25,067 nt of DNA, from NCBI GenBank assembly GCA_023447635.1, contig JAEXNA010000038.1, positions 1 to 25,067 on the forward strand, in the 5' to 3' direction. The translations under genes were made by a program, and so were the position numbers. The DNA is from Vulcanimicrobiota bacterium (GTDB taxonomy: Bacteria > Vulcanimicrobiota > Xenobia > Xenobiales > JADMJV01). Every line of letters starts with the position of its first letter. The stretch's first letter is position 1. Positions 14,762-22,115 of this stretch are shown in pieces. Under the pieces are notes generated by a model, which had not been told where the DNA came from, did no database searches, and saw only the letters and a program-made list of their open reading frames with translations.

Positions 14762-15583
14762 CTACAGCGCCAGCGCGGGGTGGCGGTTGACGTCTTTGTA
14801 CAGCAGGTAGCGGAACGGCTGGTCCCCGGTGGCCATACAGGCTTGGGGGCACCAGGCGCGCAGCCACATGAAGTCGCCCGGACCCACGCTGACCCAGTCG
14901 TCGTTGAGCAGATAGCGAGCCGTGCCCTGAAGCACATACAGCCCGTGCTCCATGATGTGAGTTTCCGCGAACGGGATGCGTCCCCCGGGGCGGAAGGTCA
15001 CGATGTTGGCGTGCATGTCGTGGCGCACGTCGGCCGGGTCGGCAAAGCGGGTGGTGCCCCAGTCTTCGGTGCCCGGCATCCAGCTGATCGGCTGGGTTTT
15101 GTCCGAGCCTATGATGGCGTCCGGCTTCTCCAACCCCGCAGCGGGGGTCCAGCGTTTGCGGATCCAGTGAAACTTTAGCAGTCCACTTCCGGCGTTCTGA
15201 ACCGCCCAGGCGGCGCCTGCGGGGATATAGGCGTAGCCGCCCGCGGTCAGGGTGTGGGTCGCGCCGTTCAGGCTCAGCGTCATCTGGCCCTCGGCCACCA
15301 GGATGGCGCCCTGCGCCTGGGGGTCCGGCTCCGGCTGCTCCGACCCTCCACCCGGCTCGACTTCCATGGCGTATTGGGCGAACGTTTCGGCGAAGCCAGA
15401 CAGCGGGCGCGCCAGGATCCAGCCCCGGGTCTTACTCCAACCAGGAAACAGACTGGTCACGATATCCCGCATCACGTAGGCGGGTTGAAACACGTAAGCC
15501 GTGGTGAAAATGGCGCCGGACTGGGCCGGATCTTCGGTCTGAGGGGGCAGGCCGCCGGGGGGGAAAGCGTAGGTAAATTCCAT
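14762..15583 (-). CDS. allE: (S)-ureidoglycine aminohydrolase (AllE)
   Basis: This is a 273-residue bicupin enzyme that releases ammonia from (S)-ureidoglycine to give (S)-ureidoglycolate in the allantoin branch of purine breakdown. The C-terminal cupin is strongly conserved: ETHIMEHGLYVLQG carries metal-binding Glu/His residues, and GDFMWLRAWCPQAC and RYLLYKDVNRH are AllE signatures. The N-terminal cupin includes ILVAEGQMTLSLNG. Length is close to the E. coli enzyme. It lies 58 bases downstream of the thioredoxin-like gene on the same strand, probably in one transcript. No ribosome binding site precedes the ATG (the region reads CCTCCTCG, the opposite of one). Allantoinase, allantoate amidohydrolase and ureidoglycolate lyase genes are not in the window. 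Confidence 0.93.
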   Translation of the reverse strand: MEFTYAFPPGGLPPQTEDPAQSGAIFTTAYVFQPAYVMRDIVTSLFPGWSKTRGWILARPLSGFAETFAQYAMEVEPGGGSEQPEPDPQAQGAILVAEGQMTLSLNGATHTLTAGGYAYIPAGAAWAVQNAGSGLLKFHWIRKRWTPAAGLEKPDAIIGSDKTQPISWMPGTEDWGTTRFADPADVRHDMHANIVTFRPGGRIPFAETHIMEHGLYVLQGTARYLLNDDWVSVGPGDFMWLRAWCPQACMATGDQPFRYLLYKDVNRHPALAL

Positions 15584-15641
15584 CGAGGAGGGTTTGGGAC
15601 GCCTCGCCCGATGCCTGCCTGAGGGCCGTCACGGAGACCGT

Positions 15642-15959
15642 TCAGAGAGCCGCGATGGCCGTCTGAAGCTCTTCCTCCGAGGGTCGTGCCAACTGCTGCA
15701 CGACCTGGCCGTCGCGCAGGAGCACATAGTTGGGCCACAGCTTGACGCCGTAGGAGCGACCCAGAGGGCGACCTTTGCCGTCCTCGATCTTCAGGTGGCG
15801 AATCTTACCTTTCTGCCCAAGCGCCGCTTGCAGCGGCGCCTGGGCCGCCTGGCAGTGAGGGCACCAGTTGGCCCCAAATTCGACCACGGTCAGCCCTTCG
15901 AGGGTGTCGACCTGATCCCGAGTGAGAGTTTCCGCATTCCATTCTGCTACATAAGCCAT
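15642..15959 (-). CDS. Thioredoxin-like protein with CPHC active site
   Basis: This 105-residue thioredoxin-fold protein has FGANWCPHC (W32, C33, C36) and a cis-proline at P76 (KLWPNYVLL). The CPHC dipeptide is that of DsbA, not the CGPC of thioredoxin, so its redox potential may be higher than that of ordinary thioredoxin; there is no signal peptide, however, so it acts in the cytoplasm. A possible partner is the TrxB encoded at 17755. The ATG at 15959 lacks a ribosome binding site, but a -10 element TATACT ends six bases upstream, giving a transcript that starts at or next to the ATG. It is the first gene of a probable pair with allE. Confidence 0.88.
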   Translation of the reverse strand: MAYVAEWNAETLTRDQVDTLEGLTVVEFGANWCPHCQAAQAPLQAALGQKGKIRHLKIEDGKGRPLGRSYGVKLWPNYVLLRDGQVVQQLARPSEEELQTAIAAL

Positions 15960-15993
15960 AGGGGTAGTATACCCTCATGTCGGTTCCCTTCAA
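15960..15993. promoter_or_regulatory. Divergent promoter with shared symmetric -10, possibly leaderless
   Basis: On the minus strand TATACT (15971-15966) follows TTGAAG (15993-15988) at 16-base spacing, and the predicted start is at the ATG at 15959. The same bases read on the plus strand give TAGTAT (15965-15970), six bases before an ATG at 15977. The two ATGs are 18 bases apart and the spacer is nearly palindromic. The minus-strand promoter is better supported than the plus-strand one. Confidence 0.5.
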
Positions 15994-16075
15994 GCCTCGT
16001 GTCGGCCTGACGGGTCTCGCGGTTCCTGGGTCGCTGGCAGGCGGCTTCGTTTTTCTTGAGAACTCTTCACGTCCT

Positions 16076-17746
16076 ATGAGAAAACAGCTGCTCGCCTCGG
16101 CTCTGACCGCTCTTGCTCTGCTGGCTCCGGTGGCCGCCGACGACTTTCTGGTCCCTCTCGACGACCGCCCGGCCAACCGCCTGTTCGTCGAGCAGGTCGC
16201 CCGTATCGGCCGCCCTCAGGAGCGGCTCCAGGTGGTGCCGCGTCATCTTTTGGGGCGCTTGCTTACGCCGGGCGAAAGCGATGCGGTGGTCGCATGGACG
16301 CTGGCTCAGGCCAAGCCTGGCGACACGGTAGTGGTCTGCGTGGACATGTGGCTCTACGGCGGCCTGGTAGCCTCGCGGTCGGCCTCCGCTACGCCTGAGG
16401 TGGTCGGCCAGCGACTCGAACAGCTTCGCGCTCTGAGTGAAAAGGGCGTCAAGTTGCACGTAATAGCGACTATCCCCAGGCTCTCCTTGCGCACCTCGGA
16501 CACCCAGGCGCCTCACGAGCGGGCTCTAGCCAACTGGGCTGCCAAGGACGGCTTGCCTACCGCTCAGGCGATGCTCGATGCCTCGGACAGCGCCCCGTTC
16601 CCGGAGAGCGTCCCCCGTCCGGTGGTCGAAGAGTATCTGGGAGTTCGGGTACGCAACTTACAGACGCTGCTGTCGCTGGTGGACATGGCCTCGGAAGGGC
16701 TGTTCGAGAGTCTGGTGCTGGGCCAGGACGACGCCAATAAGACCGGGATCCACGTGGAAGAGCAGGCCCGCCTTCGCGAGCGTATCGCCGCCTCCCCTCA
16801 GGCCTCGCATATCACCTTGCTTTCGGGCATCGACGAACTCTCGATGAACGTGGTCGCCGGTCTGCTGGCGGACCGCTCCAAGCACCATCCCACCGTACGC
16901 GTGATCTACAGCGATCCGGAAGCGGCCGACAAGATTCCCCCCATGGAGAGTCTGACCCTCGACGAAATGGTTCGGGAACACCTGGTTCTGTCGGGCGCCC
17001 GGGCCGTCGAGACCGACACCGCCGACGTCGACCTTTACGTCTACGTCCCGTACGAAAAGCCGTACGCCTTGCCGGGAGAAGAGAAACGCAGCGGATCGGA
17101 AGAGTTCGTCGATACGGTCGAACGGGCTATGAAGGGCGGTCGACGAGTTGCCGTGGCAGATCTGTCGCTGATCAACCGGATGGATCCGTTCCTGGCCGAA
17201 GCGGTGCTCAAGGATGTGCGTCTGCCCGAACTCGAGGGGTTTGCCTCCTGGAACACCCCCGCCAACGCCGTAGGCACGGTCATCGCGCAACTGGTCTGTC
17301 ACCGGATCGCCGAGACTTCGCCGACCTGGAATATCTACGACCGGCTCGAGGCAGAGAAGACCCATCAGGCGTTTCTGTTCGCCCGCATGATCGACGACTA
17401 CGGCTACCAGACGATCGTGCGCGACGCGGTGAAAGGGCAGACTGACGGACTGTCCGCCACGGCCGACCCGCTGCTGAACCTGTTCGGTCCGGTCGGGGTG
17501 GACATCCGCCTGCGCCTGGTGCAGTGGGCTCGGGAGACCTTCGCAGCGCACTATCAGGGCACTACGATCTGCCTGGAGCCGCAGGAGCGTCTCGTACGCT
17601 TCCGCGATGCTCGCCTGGAGGTGGTGCTGCCGTGGCCCCGGATTTTCGAGGTCGAAGCGCGACTGGACCTGCGTTTAGAGGACACCGGAAAGCCCTGTAA
17701 AGACGAGAAGGAGCCGGTGAAGGCTCCCTCTCGTCCTGCAAAATAG
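16076..17746 (+). CDS. DUF4127 family exported protein
   Basis: This 556-residue protein belongs to the DUF4127 family; the signature LVPLDDRPANR follows directly after the signal peptide, and VVVCVDMWLYGGLVASR, LVLGQDDANKTGIH and ASWNTPANAVGTVIAQ are further conserved blocks. The family has no established activity, though the conserved Asp, Asn and Tyr residues suggest an enzyme. A Sec signal peptide (MRKQLLASALTALALLAPVAA-DDF) fits a start at the ATG at 16076. An ATG at 15977 adds 33 residues ahead of the signal and could be a leaderless start from the divergent promoter; I prefer 16076 because of the signal peptide, but neither start has a strong ribosome binding site. It ends eight bases before the stop of the convergent trxB. 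Confidence 0.85.
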   Translation: MRKQLLASALTALALLAPVAADDFLVPLDDRPANRLFVEQVARIGRPQERLQVVPRHLLGRLLTPGESDAVVAWTLAQAKPGDTVVVCVDMWLYGGLVASRSASATPEVVGQRLEQLRALSEKGVKLHVIATIPRLSLRTSDTQAPHERALANWAAKDGLPTAQAMLDASDSAPFPESVPRPVVEEYLGVRVRNLQTLLSLVDMASEGLFESLVLGQDDANKTGIHVEEQARLRERIAASPQASHITLLSGIDELSMNVVAGLLADRSKHHPTVRVIYSDPEAADKIPPMESLTLDEMVREHLVLSGARAVETDTADVDLYVYVPYEKPYALPGEEKRSGSEEFVDTVERAMKGGRRVAVADLSLINRMDPFLAEAVLKDVRLPELEGFASWNTPANAVGTVIAQLVCHRIAETSPTWNIYDRLEAEKTHQAFLFARMIDDYGYQTIVRDAVKGQTDGLSATADPLLNLFGPVGVDIRLRLVQWARETFAAHYQGTTICLEPQERLVRFRDARLEVVLPWPRIFEVEARLDLRLEDTGKPCKDEKEPVKAPSRPAK

Positions 17747-17754
17747 GCTTTGAC

Positions 17755-18768
17755 TTAGCCCGCGGAGGCGTGGGCCTTGGCGTGCTTCTGGTGGGCCAGG
17801 TGCTCTTCGGTCTCCATGGCGGCCTTACAGCCCATGCCGGCCGCGGTGATCGCCTGACGGTAGCGGGTGTCCACTACGTCGCCGGCGGCGTACACGCCGG
17901 GCAGTTCGGTGTGCACGTCCTGGGTGACCTTGGGGCCCTTGACGGTCTGGATGTAGCCCTCGTGGTCCAGGCTCAGCACGCCCTTCAGGAACTCGGTGTT
18001 GGGGATGTGCCCGATGCCCAGGAACATGCCGTCGCAGGGGATGACGCGGGTCTCGCGCTCGGCCTCGGGGTGGTTCGACGGCTCGCCCTGGGGATGGCTG
18101 ATCACTTCAACCCCGCTGACCACGCCGGTCTGCAGGTCGCCGTGCACGCGCACCACTTCGCTGTTCCAGGCGAACTCGATTTTGGGGTGTTCCAGGGCGC
18201 GCGCCTGCATGACCTGGCTGGCCCGCAGCGAATCACGCCGGTGGATGATGATCACTTTGCTGGCGAAGCGGGTCAGGAACAGCGCTTCCTCCATGGCGGT
18301 GTCTCCGCCTCCGACTACCGTCACCACGCGCTCGCGGTAGAAGGCGCCATCGCAGGTGGCGCAGGACGAGACGCCTTTGCCGAACATCTCATTTTCGCCA
18401 GGGACACCCAGACGACGGGCGCGGGCGCCGGTCGCTACGATGAAGGCGTCGCACGTGATCTGAGCGCCGTCATCAAGGGTCAGGGTGTAAGGCGCCTGAG
18501 CGCCTTCGAACTTGGTGATCACTCCCCAGCGGTAGCTGGCGCCGAAGCGTTCGGCCTGCTTCTTCATGCCTTCAATCATCTCGTAACCGCCGATCCCTTC
18601 GGGGAAGCCGGGGAAGTTTTCGACGTCCGAGGTCAGGCTTAGCTGGCCGCCGGGCTCGTTGCCCTCGAAGACCAGCGGTTTCAGATCCGCGCGGGCGGCG
18701 TAAATGGCGGCGGTGTGACCGGCGCAGCCGGAGCCGGCGATAACTACGGTGTGATGCTCTAAGCTCAT
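17755..18768 (-). CDS. trxB: Thioredoxin-disulfide reductase (TrxB)
   Basis: This 337-residue flavoenzyme reduces thioredoxin with NADPH. The FAD motif is AGSGCAGHTAAIYAARA near residues 11-27, the redox-active CATC lies at C136-C139 (SSCATCDGAFY), the NADPH motif GGGDTAMEEA starts near residue 153, and the closing FAD motif is GVYAAGDVVD. The CxxC inside the NADPH domain marks the low-molecular-weight class. One small oddity is the Cys in GSGCAG where most TrxB proteins have Pro. The ATG at 18768 has GAGGAG about seven bases upstream. It lies 55 bases downstream of the symporter gene on the same strand and may be transcribed with it. The thioredoxin-like protein at 15642 is a possible substrate. 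Confidence 0.97.
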   Translation of the reverse strand: MSLEHHTVVIAGSGCAGHTAAIYAARADLKPLVFEGNEPGGQLSLTSDVENFPGFPEGIGGYEMIEGMKKQAERFGASYRWGVITKFEGAQAPYTLTLDDGAQITCDAFIVATGARARRLGVPGENEMFGKGVSSCATCDGAFYRERVVTVVGGGDTAMEEALFLTRFASKVIIIHRRDSLRASQVMQARALEHPKIEFAWNSEVVRVHGDLQTGVVSGVEVISHPQGEPSNHPEAERETRVIPCDGMFLGIGHIPNTEFLKGVLSLDHEGYIQTVKGPKVTQDVHTELPGVYAAGDVVDTRYRQAITAAGMGCKAAMETEEHLAHQKHAKAHASAG

Positions 18769-18823
18769 GAAGTTCTCCTCAAATCTTTACAGGGTGCCAA
18801 GGGTACAGGCGGTTCCCTCCCGC

Positions 18824-20266
18824 TTAACCGGGGACCTCCCGAGCGGTTCCCAGGTTCAGGATGGCGCCCGAGACGATCAGGCCCGCCACGACCAGCCACT
18901 CGAAGGCCAGGCGACCATCGATGAAGAGAGAGACCCCGGTAGCCACGCCGGCCAGCGCGGCCAGCAGGCAGCGGTGGCGAGACGGCCGGGCGGGGCTGAA
19001 GAGTGCGGTCATGAAAAACGCCAGCAGGGCGCCGTAAACCAGGGTCAGCGAACTCAGAGCCAGATTCAGCAGGTCCAGACCGGGGTTGGACCTCATGTAA
19101 GCGTCGGTGCCCAGGGTCAGGGACCACACGGTGAAGGTCAGAGCCAGCATCACCAGGCGGTTCTTGGCCAGTGTGTCGGTCCAGGTTCGGGGCAAGAGGT
19201 CATTGCTCAAGGTCGCGGTCGAGGCCGCAAAGGCGGAACTAAGCGTGCTCATCGCTGCGGCCAGGATGGCGGCCGTGAGAATCCCTCTCATCGCTGGCGA
19301 GGCGTCGCGACGCAGGTAGGTCAGCAGCGGGCTGACGTTGTCCTCTCCCTGGAACAGCCCGTGCTGTGAGCCCAGCCAGAAGGCGGTTCCGACCAACAGG
19401 AAGACAAGTCCCACGCTCAGAGAGACCCAGCCGCTCCAGAGCAGAGACTTGGCGCACTCTTTGCGGTCTTTGCAGGTCAAGACGCGCTGGATCATGTCGT
19501 GGTCGGTTCCGTGGGTCGCCAGGGTCAGGACGATGCCGCCCAGGAACGCCGCCGGCAGGCTGAAGGGGTCGGTGAGAGCCTGCTGCAGATTACCGGGATT
19601 GAAGATGTCGAGCTTATTCTGGGCTTGAAGCTCGGCCAACATGGTCGACGGGGTGAGCCCGATGTCAAAGAGCCCTCCCAGCAGTTCGGCAAGAATCAGA
19701 GCGCCGCTGCCGGCGAAGACGACCCCCTGCAGAACGTCGGTCCAGATCACGGCTTTGATGCCGCCGTGCAGGGTGTAAGCGGCGGTAATCACGACCAGGC
19801 CGGTAGCGGCCTGTAGAACGGTCAGTCCAAACAGGGTTTGCAGGGTCAGGGCGGCCAGGTACAGGCGGGCGCCGTCGGCCACCAGGCGGCCGATCAGGAA
19901 CAGCCCCGAGGTCAACGAGCGCGAGATCGGGCCCAGGCGTGTCTCCAGGAACTGATAGACGGTGACGACTTTGGCGTCGTAGTAGGCGGGCACGAAGTAG
20001 AACGCCACGATGTAGCGGCCCACCAGCGAGCCCAGCATCAACTGGACGTAGAAAAGCGAGCCTTCGAATCCCTTTTCGGGGGCTCCCAAAAGGGTGGCCG
20101 CGCTAATCTCGGTGGCTACCAGCGAAATCAGAGCTGCCAGCCACGGTGTAGAGCGGCCTCCCAGATGAAAGTCATCTCCGCTCGAGTTGCCCCGCCCCGC
20201 GTGCCATCCGACTCCCAGGCTGATGGCAAAATACCCCAGCAACAATACCCATTCTATGCCCGACAC
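18824..20266 (-). CDS. Sodium:solute symporter (SSS family)
   Basis: This 480-residue membrane protein matches the sodium/solute symporter family by its many hydrophobic helices and by typical segments: FHLGGRSTPWLAALISLVAT at the N-terminus (helix 1 sodium-site region), TLHGGIKAVIWTDVLQG in the middle, and AAAMSTLSSAFAASTATLSN toward the C-terminus, the Ser-rich helix 8 that binds sodium. The substrate cannot be assigned; sialic acid, proline, pantothenate and sugar carriers share this layout. I choose the GTG at 20266 because the hydrophobic protein begins there (GIEWVLLLGYF) and the longer frame runs into a large DNA palindrome; no strong ribosome binding site supports it. It is divergent from the gene at 20450 and is followed by trxB. 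Confidence 0.88.
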   Translation of the reverse strand: MSGIEWVLLLGYFAISLGVGWHAGRGNSSGDDFHLGGRSTPWLAALISLVATEISAATLLGAPEKGFEGSLFYVQLMLGSLVGRYIVAFYFVPAYYDAKVVTVYQFLETRLGPISRSLTSGLFLIGRLVADGARLYLAALTLQTLFGLTVLQAATGLVVITAAYTLHGGIKAVIWTDVLQGVVFAGSGALILAELLGGLFDIGLTPSTMLAELQAQNKLDIFNPGNLQQALTDPFSLPAAFLGGIVLTLATHGTDHDMIQRVLTCKDRKECAKSLLWSGWVSLSVGLVFLLVGTAFWLGSQHGLFQGEDNVSPLLTYLRRDASPAMRGILTAAILAAAMSTLSSAFAASTATLSNDLLPRTWTDTLAKNRLVMLALTFTVWSLTLGTDAYMRSNPGLDLLNLALSSLTLVYGALLAFFMTALFSPARPSRHRCLLAALAGVATGVSLFIDGRLAFEWLVVAGLIVSGAILNLGTAREVPG

Positions 20267-20328
20267 GCGGCTGGGTTCGCACTCAGAGGCCTGATATCTT
20301 CTCGTTTGTAAGACGGACCACAATGTGC

Positions 20329-20368
20329 GGCGCGGCACCTTGTGCCAGGCGACACAAGGTGCCGCGCC
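20329..20368. repeat. Perfect 16-bp inverted repeat in a divergent intergenic region
   Basis: GGCGCGGCACCTTGTG (20329-20344) and its exact complement (20353-20368) flank an 8-base loop; after a 2x2 interior mismatch, ATGT (20323-20326) pairs with ACAT (20371-20374). No T-run follows on either strand, so it is not a standard terminator. It could be a REP-like palindrome or an operator. Confidence 0.8.
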
Positions 20369-20394
20369 TTACATACCGGGGCTTTTTGCCGATT

Positions 20395-20400
20395 TATATT
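20395..20400 (+). promoter_or_regulatory. Candidate -10 element for the gene at 20450
   Basis: TATATT matches five of six consensus bases and sits in the only A/T-rich stretch of the gap. A matching -35 is poor (TTACAT at 20369 is 20 bases away), so this is tentative. The start would be near 20407, with a leader of about 43 bases. Confidence 0.35.
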
Positions 20401-20449
20401 AGGGCTACCGGAGCGGTTGGGGACGCGCCGGAGAGTAGGAAGACGAAAT

Positions 20450-21181
20450 ATGGCGGCGGAGAGCATTAGAATACGAGACGACCACAGCTTGGCGGAACGG
20501 CCCCTGGGCCGGGCGCACCTGACCGGGGTCGCCCCGCGCGCAGGCCGAGCCGTGAAGGAAGGGCCTGGGGTGATCCTTCACCTCGAGGGGCTGGACCTAG
20601 ATCTGCTGGGAGGGGTGGCTCGTCGGTTAGAGTCCTGGGCCGGGCTCCGAGGTTGGAGGGTGACGCGTTCGAGCATGACCCTGCACCCTGACAACAGCGC
20701 TCCGAGCTCGACCCGTTTCCCTTTTCACGACCCGCTGGCCTGGCCGGTGGTGGGGAGGGAGCGGGAGTGGATCGAGGCCCACCGCCGCGATCTGGAGCTG
20801 TTCACCGAGCCGGCGCCGGGTACGCTGCACCTGCAGTGCTCGGGATGGCTGCGCACGCTGGCCTGTTTACGGGCGCGCGGGCAAGGCCGGTTGGCTGAAA
20901 TGTTAGAGGCGGTGGGGGCCGAGATGCCCACACCGGACCACGCCTTTGTGTTGGAGGGGGCGCCAGGTCCGCCCCGCCTGGTCTTGCTCGACCCGGACGA
21001 GGGGCCCGACTGGCCTCACCTGGGACGGGCGTTCGAGGCCAGAGTGGCCCAGGAACTGAGGGCGGCCGCCGTCGAGTGGAACGGCGCCCGAGTGCTGGAG
21101 GCCAACCCCGGATGGGGGGCGGCCCACTACGGGCTGCAGATCGAGAGCGTGCTGGCACGCGAAGGGAAGTTAGACTCCTAG
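20450..21181 (+). CDS. Protein resembling thymidylate kinase but lacking the P-loop
   Basis: This 243-residue protein is unannotated by simple reading, but residues 41-75 line up without gaps to the start of thymidylate kinase: VILHLEGLDLDLLGGVARRL matches the pattern FxxFEGLDGAGKTTQxxxL, followed by GLRGWRV for the second strand. The Walker A residues are gone: L50, D51, L52, L53, G54 and G55 stand where G-x-G-K-T-T is needed. Later segments (SGWLRTLACLRARGQG and PDHAFVLEGAPG) sit where the DRY helix and the core strand would be. If right, this is a catalytically dead member. The ATG at 20450 follows AGGA with loose spacing. A strong terminator ends the gene. Comparison is by eye; an unrelated fold is possible. 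Confidence 0.5.
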   Translation: MAAESIRIRDDHSLAERPLGRAHLTGVAPRAGRAVKEGPGVILHLEGLDLDLLGGVARRLESWAGLRGWRVTRSSMTLHPDNSAPSSTRFPFHDPLAWPVVGREREWIEAHRRDLELFTEPAPGTLHLQCSGWLRTLACLRARGQGRLAEMLEAVGAEMPTPDHAFVLEGAPGPPRLVLLDPDEGPDWPHLGRAFEARVAQELRAAAVEWNGARVLEANPGWGAAHYGLQIESVLAREGKLDS

Positions 21182-21226
21182 ATTTTCTGGGAGGTATCGT
21201 TGCGACGGGGAGGGGTATCCGCGTCC

Positions 21227-21259
21227 GAGCTCCGGGAAACCGGAGCTCTCTTTATTTTT
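21227..21259 (+). terminator. Rho-independent terminator after the gene at 20450
   Basis: A 9-bp perfect stem GAGCTCCGG / CCGGAGCTC (21227-21235, 21240-21248) with a GAAA tetraloop is followed by TCTTTATTTTT. Confidence 0.94.
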
Positions 21260-21300
21260 CGAGGGGTGAGTGGAGCACGCGGGATTGGCTCTAACGGGCG

Positions 21301-21518
21301 CCCGCCGAGCGCTGAGCTAACGACGTCTAGCTCGCTTTTCGGCGAGCTAGAGCCCGCCGTTTCGTGAGCTAATCGGGTCCGGCGTTTTCTCGTTGGGTCT
21401 AGCTCCGTTTTCGGCGAGCTAGGGCCCGCCGTTTTTTGAGCTAATCGGGTCCGGCGTTTTCTCGTCGGGTCTAGCTCCGTTTTCGGCGAGCTAGGGCCCG
21501 CCGTCTTTTGAGTTAGCT
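21301..21518 (+). repeat. Tandem repeat array A, 72-bp units
   Basis: Units begin with GTCTAGCTC at 21325, 21397 and 21469, an exact 72-bp period; the third is cut off near 21518. A degraded end of another unit lies at 21301-21324. Each unit contains TAGCTC, GGCGAGCTAG, CCCGCCG and TGAGCTA in that order, followed by a 25-base spacer beginning ATCGGGTC. The array lies between the terminators of two convergent genes, in a stretch of 404 bases with no gene. The same element, diverged, forms array B. Confidence 0.92.
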
Positions 21519-21540
21519 GGCGAGCCGCTCGCCTTCGAAG

Positions 21541-21567
21541 GATAAAAGAGGCCCCTTACGGGGCCTC
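21541..21567 (-). terminator. Rho-independent terminator of the coiled-coil gene
   Basis: GAGGCCCC-ttac-GGGGCCTC (21548-21567) read on the minus strand is followed by TTTTATCC, 19 bases after the stop of the gene at 21586. Confidence 0.85.
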
Positions 21568-21585
21568 GTTCGGAGCAAAGGCCGG

Positions 21586-21984
21586 TTAAGCGGCCGGTCC
21601 TCGTCGTTCGAGTCGGCTGACTCGCTCCTGCAGGTCCGAAATCGCCTCGGACTGCTCTTGCGCTTCGGACTCGAGGACATCGAGGAATTGGCCGAACCGC
21701 TGGTCCATCTGGCGAAGGCGCCCCACGTTCTGGTCGCCGATGGCGACGACCTCACGAGCAATTCGAGCGGTGTCTTTGAGGGCGGCCTCGATCTGCTGGC
21801 CTTGCTTCGCGATCTGTCGACCCTGCTCAGCGATCTGCCGACCTTGTTCGGCGATGTCTCGCCCCTGGATCTCGAGTCGAGAAGCGATCTGGTCGATGCG
21901 CCGGTTGGCATCGGCCTGGCCGCCCCAGGTCAGCTCGAAGTTGGCTCGCATCTCGAGCCGAAGTTGATGATACTTTCCTGACAT
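21586..21984 (-). CDS. Coiled-coil protein with heptad repeats
   Basis: This is a 132-residue soluble protein dominated by coiled coil. Seven-residue repeats GRDIAEQ, GRQIAEQ, GRQIAKQ and GQQIE follow one another around residues 41-65, mirrored in the DNA as tandem 21-bp units, and a second coil is FLDVLESEAQEQSEAISDLQERVSRLE at the C-terminus (shown here only as FLDVLESEAQEQ and ISDLQERVSRLE). There is no signal peptide or membrane helix. The ATG at 21984 has GAGGTG upstream, inside the palindrome AGGTG-tt-CACCT (21985-21996), which could hide the ribosome binding site or bind a repressor. The role is unknown; oligomeric or tethering proteins commonly look like this. It is flanked by repeat array A. 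Confidence 0.75.
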   Translation of the reverse strand: MSGKYHQLRLEMRANFELTWGGQADANRRIDQIASRLEIQGRDIAEQGRQIAEQGRQIAKQGQQIEAALKDTARIAREVVAIGDQNVGRLRQMDQRFGQFLDVLESEAQEQSEAISDLQERVSRLERRGPAA

Positions 21985-22115
21985 AGGTGTTCACCTCGGG
22001 TGGCCCGGTCGCTGCCCGCGCCATCTCGGCGGGCAAATTTTAGATACTGGGCCACGTTCTCACCTTAGCAGCTCTGGTTCGGGCAAGGCAAGCCGACAAA
22101 GTGTGTCCTTGTTCT

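Noticed and set aside
16658..17551. 297-codon open frame on the minus strand
   Set aside because: It is opposite the conserved core of the DUF4127 gene and shows no motif of its own.
17770..18642. 290-codon open frame on the plus strand
   Set aside because: It lies opposite trxB, which has all its motifs; the antisense frame is a shadow.
22013..22035. Terminator from TGCCCGC/GCGGGCA
   Set aside because: It lies upstream of the start of the coiled-coil gene rather than after a gene end; the T-rich side is on the wrong strand for the RTX-like gene.
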